Shown here: piece by piece, positions 35,460 through 44,481 of the stretch
Position numbering within the stretch: position 1 is the stretch's first letter
How the letters are laid out: each line of letters opens with the position of its first letter
Assembly: GCF_020099395.1 (NCBI RefSeq)
Contig: NZ_CP083590.1
Span: forward strand, 620,001-684,000
Direction: 5' to 3'
Length of the DNA: 64,000 nucleotides
From: Streptomyces mobaraensis
Lineage (GTDB): Bacteria; Actinomycetota; Actinomycetes; Streptomycetales; Streptomycetaceae
Notes under the pieces: generated by a model
What the model was told of the DNA's origin: nothing
Database searches by the model: none
What the model saw: the letters and a program-made list of their open reading frames with translations, nothing else
Made by a program: the position numbers and the translations under genes

Positions 35460-36977
35460 GTGAAGCTGAAGAAGATGTTCGCGGCTCCGGATCCGGGCCG
35501 CGTCCGGCTGCGGAACGCGGCACGGGCCGTCCTGGGCGTGGGGCTCGCGGTGGCGGTCTCGCACCTGGCGACCGGTTCGATGGGTGCCACGATCGCCGGT
35601 GGCCTCACCGCGCTGCTGGCCCTCTTCACCGTCACCGACGCCCGGGTCCGCGACCAGGCGGTCACGACGGCGTGGCTGCCCGCCGTGGGCGTCCCGGTGC
35701 TGGCGCTCGCGACGGTGCTGCACGGCCTTCCCCTGGCGCGGGACGCGGCGTTCCTCGGCGTCGTCTTCGCCGGGGTGTACGCGCGGCGCTGGGGCCCCCG
35801 GGGCCAGGCCCTGGGCATCTTCGGCTTCATGATGTTCTTCATGGCGCAGTTCCTGCACGCCGTACCGGACGGCCTGGCGGAGCTGTACGCGGCCATGGCG
35901 CTGGCCCTCACCGCGTCGTCGCTGGTCCGCTTCGGGCTGTGGTGCTGGGAGCGGCGGCTGCCGCCGGTCCTCGCCCCCGCGCCCTCCGCCGCGCGCGGCC
36001 TGGAACGACCGACGACCCGGCAGGCGTTCCAGAACACGTTCGCGTGCGCCCTGGCCCTGGGCGTCGGCCACCTGGTCTCGGACCAGCGCTGGTACTGGGC
36101 CGTCGGCACCGCTTGGTGGATCTTCGTGAACACCGCCTCGCGCGGGGAGACGCTGGTCCGGGGCTTCCGCCGGGTGGTGGGCACGGTGGCGGGCATCGCC
36201 GTCGGCCTGGTCGTCGCGGTGCCGCTGCACGGCGCGCCCGCGCCGACCGCCGCCCTCGTCGCGCTCTGCGTCTTCGGCATCTTCTACACGGCCGCCCCCT
36301 CCTACAGCTGGATGATGTTCTTCGTGACCGTCATGGCGTCCCTGCTGTACGGACTGCTGGGCGTGCTGCACCCGGGGCTGCTGCTCCTGCGCTTCGAACA
36401 GACGCTGGTGGGCGCGGCGGCCTCGGCCCTCGCGGTCGCGCTGGTGCTGCCCGTCACGACGCACGCCGCCACCGACGCCTGGATCCGCCGGGCGATGCTG
36501 GCCGTCCGCCACTGCACCGCCGAGTCGGCGCGGCGGCTGGCCGGGGAGGCGTCCGCCGATCCGGCGCCGTACGTCGCGGAGCTGGAGCTCCTCCTCGCCC
36601 GGGTCCGGATCTCGCTCGCGCCGCTGCTGCATCCGCTCAGCCCGCTGCGGGCACGCAAGGAACGCGCCCGGCTGGTGACGGCGCATCTGGACGACTGCGT
36701 CCGGCAGGCCCGCGGTCTGGCCGAGGTGGCCGCCGACCCGGACGCCTCGCACGACGCCCGGCTGACCGCCGCTTGCCAGCGCGTCGAGGCGGCCCTGCGC
36801 GCCCTGTTGCCCACGGCGGAGGCACCGGCGCCGGCCGCCGAACCGGGCCTCACGGCCCCGCAGCACCACCCGGGCGCGGAACGGGCCCTGGCCCATCTGC
36901 GCGACCTGGAGCGGGCGGTCGCGAACCTCGCCGGCCCGGTCCTGAGCAGCCCGCGGTCGCCGCTGCCGGAGGGCTGA
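35460..36977 (+). CDS. FUSC family membrane protein (aromatic acid exporter-like)
   Basis: The 505-residue protein has two sets of five or six membrane helices, each followed by a cytoplasmic region, as in fusaric acid resistance/AaeB exporters: RLRNAARAVLGVGLAVAVSHLATGSMGATIAGGLTALLALF at the start and the repeated FQNTFACALALGVGHLVSDQRWYWAVGTAWWIFVN in the middle, which carries the conserved W-x-x-x-x-W/V-N-x-x-S-R-G-E. The C-terminal third (residues about 340-505) is helical and soluble. GTG at 35460, preceded by AGGTGG, is chosen; a longer frame upstream is Arg-rich. It may export a toxic aromatic acid or similar compound. Confidence 0.8.
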   Translation: MKLKKMFAAPDPGRVRLRNAARAVLGVGLAVAVSHLATGSMGATIAGGLTALLALFTVTDARVRDQAVTTAWLPAVGVPVLALATVLHGLPLARDAAFLGVVFAGVYARRWGPRGQALGIFGFMMFFMAQFLHAVPDGLAELYAAMALALTASSLVRFGLWCWERRLPPVLAPAPSAARGLERPTTRQAFQNTFACALALGVGHLVSDQRWYWAVGTAWWIFVNTASRGETLVRGFRRVVGTVAGIAVGLVVAVPLHGAPAPTAALVALCVFGIFYTAAPSYSWMMFFVTVMASLLYGLLGVLHPGLLLLRFEQTLVGAAASALAVALVLPVTTHAATDAWIRRAMLAVRHCTAESARRLAGEASADPAPYVAELELLLARVRISLAPLLHPLSPLRARKERARLVTAHLDDCVRQARGLAEVAADPDASHDARLTAACQRVEAALRALLPTAEAPAPAAEPGLTAPQHHPGAERALAHLRDLERAVANLAGPVLSSPRSPLPEG

Positions 36978-37217
36978 GCCCGGCGGTCCGGCGTCGGTCC
37001 GGCCCGCATGGCGCCTACAGGACACCCGCATGACAGCGGATGCGCGTCTACGGGCGCCCGCCCGCCGGTTCAAGCGCCCTTCGGACGAACGCCCGCCGGA
37101 CACAGCCTCCGGGCCGATTGACCGACCCGCACGCCGTTCCGCGCCCAACCGTGGGCCACGGACTGGGCCATTGGTACAGTGACGGCCCGGCACCCGAGTA
37201 CGAGGGAGCGTCAGCCG

Positions 37218-37751
37218 ATGGCCGTAGACGCCCTGGACACCAGGATCCTGCGCCTCCTGCTGGAGCAGCCGCGGACCAGTGCGCGGGAGTACGCGCGCCT
37301 GCTGGGCATCGCGCGCGGCACCCTCCAGGCCCGTCTCGACCGGCTGGAGCGGGACGGTGTAATCACGGGGACAGGTCCCCGGCTCTCCCCCGCCGCGCTC
37401 GGCCATCCCGTCCTGGCCTTCGTGCACATCGAGGTCACCCAGGGCCACCTGGATCCGGTGGCGGACGCGCTGGCGGAGGTGCCCGAGATCATAGAGGCGT
37501 TCTCCATCACCGGCGGCGGCGATCTGATGGCGCGGGTCGTCGCCCGCGACGCCGCTCATCTGGAGGACGTCATCCAGCGGCTGGTGCAGCTCCCGGGCGT
37601 GGTGCGCACCCGTACCGAGATGGCGCTGCGGGAGCGCGTCCCCTACCGGATGACGGGGCTGCTGCGCGCCGTGGAGCAGGACGTCCGGCGGAAGGACAAG
37701 GGCCGTTCCCGGGGCCGTTCCGCCGCTCCGGCGCCCGACGGCGACGCATGA
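37218..37751 (+). CDS. Lrp/AsnC family transcriptional regulator
   Basis: The 177-residue protein starts with the AsnC winged HTH (LDTRILRLLLEQPRTSAREYARLLGIARGTLQARLDRLERDGVITG, residues 6-51) followed by a RAM effector domain (PVLAFVHIEVTQGHLDPVADALAEVPEIIEAFSITGGGDLMARVVARDAAHLEDVIQRLVQLPGVVRTRTEMALRE... in sequence). The Gly-Gly-Asp-Leu loop that contacts amino acids in Lrp proteins is present. A Lys/Arg-rich tail of about 20 residues is added at the C-terminus. GAGGGAG lies upstream of the ATG. Confidence 0.9.
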   Translation: MAVDALDTRILRLLLEQPRTSAREYARLLGIARGTLQARLDRLERDGVITGTGPRLSPAALGHPVLAFVHIEVTQGHLDPVADALAEVPEIIEAFSITGGGDLMARVVARDAAHLEDVIQRLVQLPGVVRTRTEMALRERVPYRMTGLLRAVEQDVRRKDKGRSRGRSAAPAPDGDA

Positions 37752-37929
37752 GGCCCGCGCCGCCTCCGGACGCCTGACCGCCCCTCACATTCCTTTGCGA
37801 GCACCGTTCCGTGGGCCCGCCCGGCCCATCACCGCGCAGGTCCCGCCCGCGTTTCGTCCGTGCCGCGGAAGGGTGGGAGGATCTGCTGGTTCCACCCGGT
37901 CATGAGACACCCGGGACAACTCGTGAGGA

Positions 37930-38868
37930 ATGAGACGTAATATGCAGCAATCTGGGGGAAGACGGGCCCGCCGGTGGGGAGTCGCGGTCACCGCGTCGAC
38001 CGCCGCGTTCGCGGTCGCCGTTCCCGCGGCCACGGCGGAGGCGGCGACCGGCCCGGCGGGCATCGCCGCCAAGGGCGCGTTCCTGCTCGACAGCGGCCCC
38101 AACAAGCAGCTGTGGGCGAAGGACGCCGACACCAAGCGCCAGATGGCCAGCACCACCAAGATCATGACGGCCGCCGTGGTCCTGGACACGCGGGGCGTCA
38201 ACCTGAACAAGCAGATCACGATAAAGAAGTCGTACCGCGACTACGTGGCGAAGAACGGCGCGAGCACCGCCGACCTGCGCGTCGGTGACAAGCTGACGGT
38301 CCGGCAGCTCCTCTACGGCCTGATGCTGCCCTCCGGGTGCGACGCGGCGTACGCGCTCGCCGACACCTTCGGCACCGGCAAGACCGAGGCCGCGCGCACC
38401 ACCTCGTTCATCGCCCAGATGAACAAGAAGGCCGCCGCGCTCGGCATGAAGAACACCAAGTACGACTCGTTCGACGGCATATCGCAGGCGGGGACGAACC
38501 ACTCCACCCCGCGCGACATCGCCAAGCTCGCCCGGCACGCGATGGGCAACAGCACGTTCACCACGGTCGTCAAGGCGGCCAGCACCCGCCAGAAGGCGAC
38601 GAACGTCAACCGCACGTACACCTGGTACAACACCAACAAGCTGCTGGGGTCCTACAAGGGCGCCATCGGTATCAAGACCGGCACCGGCACGGCCGCCGGT
38701 CCGTGCCTGGTGTTCGCCGCGCAGCGCGGCAAGCGGACGGTCGTGGGCGTGATCCTCAACGACCCGACCAACCGTTACCCCGATGCGGTGAAGATGCTGG
38801 ACTGGTCGTTCAACACGTCCTCGAAGGTGAAGCTGCGGCAGCTGCCCAGCCTGGCCCAGAAGGACTGA
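37930..38868 (+). CDS. D-alanyl-D-alanine carboxypeptidase (peptidase S11, PBP5-type)
   Basis: The 312-residue exported protein has a signal peptide (RRARRWGVAVTASTAAFAVA, cleavage near ATAEAA) and the three serine-penicillin-recognition motifs: MASTTKIM with Ser74 and Lys77, SGCD at 135-138 (Cys replaces Asn, common in actinobacterial members), and KTGTG at 249. It trims the terminal D-Ala from peptidoglycan stem peptides. It lacks the long C-terminal membrane anchor of E. coli PBP5. The ATG at 37942 is an alternative start, as GAGGA sits too close to 37930 but 12 nt before 37942. Confidence 0.92.
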   Translation: MRRNMQQSGGRRARRWGVAVTASTAAFAVAVPAATAEAATGPAGIAAKGAFLLDSGPNKQLWAKDADTKRQMASTTKIMTAAVVLDTRGVNLNKQITIKKSYRDYVAKNGASTADLRVGDKLTVRQLLYGLMLPSGCDAAYALADTFGTGKTEAARTTSFIAQMNKKAAALGMKNTKYDSFDGISQAGTNHSTPRDIAKLARHAMGNSTFTTVVKAASTRQKATNVNRTYTWYNTNKLLGSYKGAIGIKTGTGTAAGPCLVFAAQRGKRTVVGVILNDPTNRYPDAVKMLDWSFNTSSKVKLRQLPSLAQKD

Positions 38869-38888
38869 GCCACCGCCCCCGGCCGGCC

Positions 38889-38930
38889 GGTTCGCGCACG
38901 GCGGTCCGCCGTGGACCGCCACCGCGAACC
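38889..38930. terminator. Two-part bidirectional terminator
   Basis: An outer stem GGTTCGCG/CGCGAACC (38889-38896, 38923-38930) encloses an inner stem GGCGGTCC/GGACCGCC (38900-38907, 38913-38920) with loop GCCGT. It lies between the convergent carboxypeptidase and YjbQ genes. Confidence 0.75.
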
Positions 38931-38979
38931 GCCCCGGCCGCGGGCCCGGCGCCGCTCCGGCTCTTACTGCCGGTTCCGC

Positions 38980-39402
38980 TCAGCCGAGGAACGAGAGCCG
39001 CACCTTGCGGTGCGCGTTGTCGACATTCGTGTCGACGAGGACGACGCTCTGCCACGTCCCCAGCTCCAGCTCCCCGCCGACCACCGGCAGCGTGGCGTGC
39101 GGCGGGACGAAGGCGGGCAGGACGTGGTCGCGGCCGTGCCCCGGGCTGCCGTGCCGGTGCCGCCAGCGGTCGTCCTTCGGCAGCAGGTCGCGGAGCGCGG
39201 CCAGCAGGTCGTCGTCGCTGCCCGATCCCGTCTCGATCACCGCGAGGCCGGCGGTGGCGTGCGGAGTGAAGACGTTGAGCAGTCCGTCCCGGCCTGCCGC
39301 CACCTCCCGCAGGAAGCGGGCGCAGTGGTCGGTGAGGTCGTACACGGTCTCGGTCGAGCCGGTCGTGATGTCCACCGTGCGGGTGGTGAAGGTATCGGTC
39401 AT
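38980..39402 (-). CDS. YjbQ family (UPF0047) secondary thiamine-phosphate synthase-like enzyme
   Basis: The 140-residue protein is a full-length YjbQ member: LLNVFTPHATAGLAVIETGSGSDDDLLAALRDLLPKDDRWRHRHGSPGHGRDHVLPAFVPPHATLPVVGGELELGTWQSVVLVDTN across its length, with the conserved His of PHATAG, the H-x-x-G-x-H-x cluster and the final W-Q-x-V-x-L-x-D. E. coli YjbQ has weak thiamine-phosphate synthase activity, but the family's physiological role is open. It is a single gene that partially shares its upstream region with the GNAT gene. Confidence 0.9.
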   Translation of the reverse strand: MTDTFTTRTVDITTGSTETVYDLTDHCARFLREVAAGRDGLLNVFTPHATAGLAVIETGSGSDDDLLAALRDLLPKDDRWRHRHGSPGHGRDHVLPAFVPPHATLPVVGGELELGTWQSVVLVDTNVDNAHRKVRLSFLG

Positions 39403-39471
39403 GCACCACCCCTTACCCGCGGCGACCGGAGATCGGCAAGCCGGGGCGCCGTCGACCGCCGCGTTCCGGGG

Positions 39472-40023
39472 TCACGCACGGCGGGCCTGCCATTCGGGGG
39501 CCAGGATCGCCCAGTACTGCTTGTCGTACCGGGCGCCGCCGTAGGGCCAGTACTCGCGCTGGACGCCCTCCAGGGTCATGCCGAGCCGCTCGGCCACCGC
39601 GGAGCTGCGGGCGTTGTCGGCGCGGCAGCGCCACTCGGCGCGGTGCAGCCCGCGGGTGGTGAGGGCCCAGTCCAGCAGCGTGGTGCAGGCGGCGGTGATC
39701 AGGCCGTGGCCCTCGCCCGCCGGCTCCAGCCAGCAGCCGATCTCACAGGAGCCCAGGGCGGCGTTGAAGTCCACGAACATCACGCCGCCGACCAGGGTGC
39801 CGTCCCGCCAGATGCCGAAGAGGCCGGCCTGGTCCGCGGCCCGGCGCTCGGCGTAGCGGCGCAGGGTGGCGCGCGCGCCGTCGAGGTCGTCGGTGACGAA
39901 CGCGGGCCCGACCCACGGCCGGATGTGCTCGCGGGCCCGGTCCAGGTGGGCGGCGAACTCCTCGGCGTGCCAGATGTCCAGCGGGCGGAGGAGGGCGTCA
40001 TCCCGCAGCGGGAGGGAGAACAT
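39472..40023 (-). CDS. GNAT acetyltransferase, RimJ/RimL-like
   Basis: The 183-residue protein has the RimJ/RimL layout: LRPLDIWHAEEFAAHLDRAREHIRPWVGP near the start, FGIWRDGTLVGGVMFVDF, then GSCEIGCWLEPAGEGHGLITAACTTLLDWAL containing the acetyl-CoA loop (E-G-H-G), and RCRADNARSSAVAERLGMTLEGVQREYW at the end. Such proteins acetylate ribosomal protein N-termini or small molecules. It is divergent from the TetR gene, with 48 bp between starts; the overlap of their promoters suggests the TetR protein controls both. Confidence 0.87.
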   Translation of the reverse strand: MFSLPLRDDALLRPLDIWHAEEFAAHLDRAREHIRPWVGPAFVTDDLDGARATLRRYAERRAADQAGLFGIWRDGTLVGGVMFVDFNAALGSCEIGCWLEPAGEGHGLITAACTTLLDWALTTRGLHRAEWRCRADNARSSAVAERLGMTLEGVQREYWPYGGARYDKQYWAILAPEWQARRA

Positions 40024-40071
40024 GATGACCCCATTCACACAACAAGCGTTACGGTTATGTACGGTGGCAGC
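40024..40071. promoter_or_regulatory. Compact divergent promoter, GNAT/TetR
   Basis: The 48-bp spacer is AT-rich for this genome (CACAACAAGCGTTACGGTTA, then TGTACGGT). With so little room, the two promoters must overlap and a TetR site here would repress both genes. TGTACGGT may be part of the TetR promoter. I see no long palindrome. Confidence 0.4.
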
Positions 40072-40662
40072 ATGCCACGAACCAAGGGTGATCATGAAGC
40101 CCGGCGCCGCGAGGTCTCGGAGGCGGTCTGGCGGGTGCTGGCCGCGCACGGCTTCGACGGGCTGACCCTGCGCGCGGTCGCCGCCGAGCTGGGCGCGACC
40201 ACCGGCCTGCTCACCCACTACTTCCCCGCCAAGCGGGATCTGCTGGCCCACGCCCTCGACCTGCTCGACCGGAGGAGCGCGGCCCGGCCGCGGCGCGTGG
40301 CACCGCGCGGCCTGCCCGCCGTGCGGGCCGCGCTGCTCGACATCCTGCCGCTGACCCCGGCCGCCACCGACGGCAACCGCATCTGGGTGTCCTCCTGGGA
40401 CACCGCGCTCGCCGACCCGGCACTGAGCGAGGGCCACGCGCAGCGGTACGCGCGCGGCCGCGACCGGCTGAGCGAGCTCGTCGCGGCGGCCCAGGAGCTC
40501 GGCGAGCTCCCGCCCGGGGACCCGGACCGGATCGCGGCCGGCGCCCAGGGCTTCACGCTCGGTCTGGTGGTGCAGGCCCTGTTCGACCCGGCGGCGTTCC
40601 CGCCCGAACGCCAGACCGAGCTGCTGGACGACTATCTCGCGGCGCTGGCCTCCCGGCGCTGA
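40072..40662 (+). CDS. TetR family transcriptional regulator
   Basis: The 196-residue protein has the HTH AVWRVLAAHGFDGLTLRAVAAELGATTGLLTHYFPAKRDLLAHALDLLDRR (residues 19-70), with the TetR core T-L-R-A-V-A-A-E-L-G and H-Y-F-x-x-K-x-x-L. The C-terminal domain resembles the TetR_C_6 (BetI-like) type. It is divergent from the GNAT gene and followed after 44 bp by a flavin monooxygenase gene; either may be its target. Confidence 0.88.
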   Translation: MPRTKGDHEARRREVSEAVWRVLAAHGFDGLTLRAVAAELGATTGLLTHYFPAKRDLLAHALDLLDRRSAARPRRVAPRGLPAVRAALLDILPLTPAATDGNRIWVSSWDTALADPALSEGHAQRYARGRDRLSELVAAAQELGELPPGDPDRIAAGAQGFTLGLVVQALFDPAAFPPERQTELLDDYLAALASRR

Positions 40663-40706
40663 TGCCTTGAGGGAAGAGATCCACCGGCCCGTCCGTTAGT
40701 AGAAAC

Positions 40707-41834
40707 ATGAACGACATGGCGGTGGTGCGGACGGTGGACGTCGTGGTCGTGGGCGCCGGGCAGGCGGGCCTCTCCGCCGCCTACCACCTGCGGCGCGCCG
40801 GCGGTGAGCCGGACCGGGACTTCGTCGTGCTGGACCACGCGCCGCGGCCCGGGGGCGCCTGGCAGCACCGCTGGCCCACGCTGACGTACGGCAAGGTCCA
40901 CGGGATGCACGCGCTGCCCGGGATGCCGCTGACGGGCGCGGACGACGCCCGGCCGTCGTCGGAGGTGATCGGCGGCTACTTCGCGGCGTACGAGGCGGAG
41001 TTCGGGCTGCGGGTGCGGCGGCCCGTCTCCGTGCGTGCCGTGCGCGGCGAGGGTGGCGGGCGCGGCGAGGGTGGCGGGCGGTTGCTCGTCGAGACGTCGG
41101 AGGGGGTGTGGTCGGCGCGGGCGCTGATAAACGCCACCGGCACCTGGGACCGGCCGTTCCTGCCCCGCTACCCCGGGCAGGGGCTGTTCCGCGGCCGCCA
41201 GCTGCACACCGCCCGCTACCCGGGCCCGGAGGCGTTCACGGGCCTGCGGGTGGTGGTCGTCGGGGGCGGCACGTCCGCCGTCCAGCACCTGCTGGAGATC
41301 GCCGAGGTGGCGTCCGCCACGACGTGGGTCACGCGGCGCCCGCCGCTGTTCCGGGAGGGGCCGTTCGACGAGACGCGCGGCCGGGACGCCGTGGCGCTGG
41401 TGGAGGAACGCGTCCGCCGGGGGCTGCCGCCGCGCAGCGTGGTGTCGGTGACCGGGCTGCCGATGACGGCCGCCATGGAACGGGCGAGGGAGGCGGGCAT
41501 CCTCGACCGGCTGCCGATGTTCGACCGCGTCACCCCCGACGGTGTCGCCTGGGCGGACGGCAGGACCGTTTCCGCCGACGTCATCCTGTGGGCCACCGGG
41601 TTCCGGGCCGCGCTCGACCACCTGGCGCCGCTGCGGCTGCGCGAGCCCGGCGGCGGCATCCGTCTCGACGGCACCCGGGTGGTCCGCGACCCGCGGATCC
41701 ACCTCGTCGGATACGGGCCGTCGGCGAGCACCATCGGCGCCAACCGGGCGGGGCGGAGCGCGGTACGGGAGGTACGGGAGCTGCTCGCCGGGGCGGACGG
41801 TGTGGCCGCGCGGGTGGCCGCTCCGATGGGGTGA
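40707..41834 (+). CDS. Flavin-containing monooxygenase-like FAD/NAD(P) oxidoreductase
   Basis: The 375-residue protein has two Rossmann motifs, VVVVGAGQAGLSAAYHLRRAGG (FAD) and GLRVVVVGGGTSAVQHLLEIAEV (NADPH), and the segment ARALINATGTWDRPFLPRYPGQGLFRGRQLHTARY, matching the class B monooxygenase/putrescine- or thioredoxin-reductase-like group. HAPRPGGAWQHRWPTLTYGKVHGMHALPGM lies where such enzymes bind FAD and substrate. A short Gly/Glu/Arg duplication (GEGGGRGEGGGR) occurs near residue 115. It probably oxidises a small nucleophilic substrate; an alternative is a flavin-dependent reductase. Confidence 0.82.
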   Translation: MNDMAVVRTVDVVVVGAGQAGLSAAYHLRRAGGEPDRDFVVLDHAPRPGGAWQHRWPTLTYGKVHGMHALPGMPLTGADDARPSSEVIGGYFAAYEAEFGLRVRRPVSVRAVRGEGGGRGEGGGRLLVETSEGVWSARALINATGTWDRPFLPRYPGQGLFRGRQLHTARYPGPEAFTGLRVVVVGGGTSAVQHLLEIAEVASATTWVTRRPPLFREGPFDETRGRDAVALVEERVRRGLPPRSVVSVTGLPMTAAMERAREAGILDRLPMFDRVTPDGVAWADGRTVSADVILWATGFRAALDHLAPLRLREPGGGIRLDGTRVVRDPRIHLVGYGPSASTIGANRAGRSAVREVRELLAGADGVAARVAAPMG

Positions 41835-41944
41835 GGCGGTGCTCCTTCGGTCCTCTTTCGGTCCCCCTTCTGTGACCGTCGATCCCGTGCGTCGGCGCGG
41901 AAAGGTGCCATGAGCCGTGCCCGTTTGACGGTCCAATCCGTAGC

Positions 41945-42988
41945 ATGCGTCTCATGCTGCGACGCTCCCGTGGTTCTCGCGCTCCCGGCCGCTCGCCCGA
42001 TTCTCCCGCGGAGCCGGGGGCGCCGGTGGTCGGCCTCTTCCTGACCTGCGTAAACGACATGGTCTATCCGGACACCGGGCGGGCCGTGGTCACCCTGCTG
42101 GAGCGGCTGGGGGTGCGCGTCGACTTCCCGATGGAACAGAGCTGCTGCGGCCAGCCGTTCTTCAACACCGGCTACCGGCGGCCGTCGGAACCGCTGGTCC
42201 GCCGCTATGCCGCCGCCTTCCGCGGGTACAACCACATCGTCACGCCGTCCGCCTCCTGCGCGGCCATGGTCCGGGAGCAGTACCCGCGGATCGCGGCCCG
42301 GGCGGCGGCCGAGGGCCGGGACGACGGGCTGGCGGAGGCGGTGGCCGAGGTCGTGCCCCGCACCTACGAACTGACGGAGTATCTGGTGGACGTCCTGGGG
42401 GTGACGGACGTCGGCGCCTCCTACCCCCACACCGTCACCTACCACCCCACCTGTCACGGGCTGCGCGCGCTCGGCCTGGGCGACCGGCCCCGGCGGCTGC
42501 TGGAACGGGTGAAGGGGCTGGAACTTCGGGAGTTGGCGGGCGCGGAGGAGTGCTGCGGCTTCGGCGGGACGTTCGCCGTCAAGAACGCCGCCGTCTCGGT
42601 CGCGATGGGCACCGACAAGGCCCGCGCCGTCGTCGCCACGGGCGCGCGGGCGCTCTGCGCGGCGGACAACTCGTGCCTGGCGCACATCGGAGGCATCCTC
42701 ACCCGGCGGGGAGCGGCGGTGCGGCCGGTGCACATCGCGGAGATCCTGGCGTCGACGGGTCCGGGGACGGACGTCGGACCGAGGGCGGACGTCGGGCTTG
42801 AGGCGTCCGGCGGGCCGGGGGCGCCTGTCGGCCCGGGGGCGTCTGTCGGGTCGCGGTCGTCCGGCGGGCCTGGGTCGGGAGCCGTGTCGCCGCCGGATCC
42901 CGGACCGTCACCTTCGGATCCCGAACCGTCGCCGCCGGATCCCGGACCGTCATCCCCAGACCCCGGGCCGGAAGGAGCCGCCCGATGA
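41945..42988 (+). CDS. lutA: LutA-type Fe-S oxidoreductase (CCG domains) with repetitive tail
   Basis: The 347-residue protein has the two cysteine-rich CCG domains of LutA/GlpC: VVGLFLTCVNDMVYPDTGRA...MEQSCCGQPFFNTGYRR and YHPTCHGLRALGLGDRPRRLL...GAEECCGFGGTFAVKNAAVSVAM, both with C-C-G. These probably hold an Fe-S cofactor in the L-lactate oxidation complex. After residue 260, where other LutA proteins end, a tail of about 85 residues of Gly/Val/Ser and Pro-Asp-Pro repeats (PPDPGPSPSDPEPSPPDPGP) is added, reflecting a near-24-bp DNA repeat. The stop overlaps lutB (ATGA). Confidence 0.9.
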   Translation: MRLMLRRSRGSRAPGRSPDSPAEPGAPVVGLFLTCVNDMVYPDTGRAVVTLLERLGVRVDFPMEQSCCGQPFFNTGYRRPSEPLVRRYAAAFRGYNHIVTPSASCAAMVREQYPRIAARAAAEGRDDGLAEAVAEVVPRTYELTEYLVDVLGVTDVGASYPHTVTYHPTCHGLRALGLGDRPRRLLERVKGLELRELAGAEECCGFGGTFAVKNAAVSVAMGTDKARAVVATGARALCAADNSCLAHIGGILTRRGAAVRPVHIAEILASTGPGTDVGPRADVGLEASGGPGAPVGPGASVGSRSSGGPGSGAVSPPDPGPSPSDPEPSPPDPGPSSPDPGPEGAAR

Positions 42989-44481
42989 CCCGCCCCGTCC
43001 GAGTCCCCCTCGGCATGCCCTCCTTCCCCCGCGCCGCCGCCGTCTCCACCCGGGACCCGCGGCTGCGCGCCAACCTGCGGCACGCCACCGGCACCATCCG
43101 GGCCCGGCGCGCGGCGGCCGTGGCCGAGCTCGACGACTGGCGGCAGCTGCGCGCCGCCGCCGCGGCCGTCAAGGACCGCACCCTCCGCCACCTCGACCAC
43201 TACCTCGTACGCCTGGAGGAGCGCGTCACCGCCGCCGGCGGGACCGTGCACTGGGCGGCCGACGCGGCGGAGGCCAACCGGGTCGTCACCGAGCTCGTAC
43301 GGGCCACCGGCGAACGGGAGGTCGTCAAGGTCAAGTCCATGGTCACGCAGGAGATCGGCCTCAACGAGGCCCTCGAGGCGGCCGGCATCCGGGCGTACGA
43401 GACCGATCTCGCCGAGCTCATCGTGCAGTTGGGGGACGACCTGCCGTCCCACCTCCTCGTCCCCGCCATCCACCGGAGCCGGGGCGAGATCCGGGACATC
43501 TTCCGCGAGCGGATGGCCGACTGGGGGCGGCCGGCGCCCGAGGGGCTGACCGACCGTCCGGCCGACCTCGCCGAGGCGGCCCGGCTGCACCTGCGGGAGA
43601 AGTTCCTGCGCGCCAAGGTGGCCGTGAGCGGCGCCAACTTCATGGTGGCGGAGACCGGGACGATGGTGGTCGTCGAGTCCGAGGGCAACGGACGGATGTG
43701 CCTGACCCTGCCGGAGACGCTGATCTCCGTCGTGGGCATCGAGAAGGTGGTGCCCACCTGGCGGGACCTGGAGATCTACCTCCAGCTGCTCCCCCGCTCC
43801 TCCACCGCCGAGCGCATGAACCCCTACACGTCGATGTGGACGGGCACCACGGACGGCGACGGGCCGCGCGCCTTCCACCTGGTGCTGCTCGACAACGGCC
43901 GGACGGACACGCTCGCCGACACCGTCGGCCGCCAGGCGCTGCGCTGCATCCGCTGCTCGGCGTGTCTCAACGTCTGCCCGGTGTACGAGCGGGCCGGCGG
44001 GCACGCCTACGGCTCCCCCTACTCCGGACCCATCGGGGCGATCCTCGCCCCACAACTCCGCGGCACCGCCTCCCCGCTGGAGGAGTCGCTGCCCTTCGCG
44101 TCCTCGCTGTGCGGTGCCTGCTACGAGGTCTGTCCGGTGGCCATCGACATCCCGGAGGTCCTGGTCCACCTGCGGGAACGGGTGGCCGAGGGCGGCGAGG
44201 CGACCCTCCGTGGCACCCGGGCGGTGGTGCGTCCGGCCCGGCGGCGGGCCCTGGAACGGCAGCTGGTGGCGGGCGCGGCCTGGGCCCTGGACCGGCCGGA
44301 GCTGCTCCGCCGCGGCCGGCGGCTGGTGGGCCGGGCGGCCCGGTTCGCACCGCGGCGGCTGCCGGGTCCGGGCCGGGCGTGGACGGACGGCCGGGCCCTG
44401 CCCGAGATTCCCGAGGAGTCGTTCCGCGACTGGTGGGCGCGGACGCGAGCACAGGAGTCCCCGAACGGAGGCGCCCCATGA
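42985..44481 (+). CDS. lutB: LutB-type ferredoxin/LUD protein
   Basis: The 498-residue protein joins an N-terminal LUD domain (about 60-300; KDRTLRHLDHYLVRLEERVTAAGGTVHWAADAAEA, VVKVKSMVTQEIGLNEAL, MVAETGTMVVVESEGNGRM) to two 4Fe-4S ligand sets: C321-x2-C324-x2-C327-x3-C331 in CIRCSACLNVCP and C376-x2-C379-x3-C383 in CGACYEVCP. An Arg-rich C-terminal region ends with IPEESFRDWWARTR, common in LutB. With LutA and LutC it oxidises L-lactate to pyruvate. Start and stop overlap neighbours by 4 bp. Confidence 0.94.
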   Translation: MTRPVRVPLGMPSFPRAAAVSTRDPRLRANLRHATGTIRARRAAAVAELDDWRQLRAAAAAVKDRTLRHLDHYLVRLEERVTAAGGTVHWAADAAEANRVVTELVRATGEREVVKVKSMVTQEIGLNEALEAAGIRAYETDLAELIVQLGDDLPSHLLVPAIHRSRGEIRDIFRERMADWGRPAPEGLTDRPADLAEAARLHLREKFLRAKVAVSGANFMVAETGTMVVVESEGNGRMCLTLPETLISVVGIEKVVPTWRDLEIYLQLLPRSSTAERMNPYTSMWTGTTDGDGPRAFHLVLLDNGRTDTLADTVGRQALRCIRCSACLNVCPVYERAGGHAYGSPYSGPIGAILAPQLRGTASPLEESLPFASSLCGACYEVCPVAIDIPEVLVHLRERVAEGGEATLRGTRAVVRPARRRALERQLVAGAAWALDRPELLRRGRRLVGRAARFAPRRLPGPGRAWTDGRALPEIPEESFRDWWARTRAQESPNGGAP

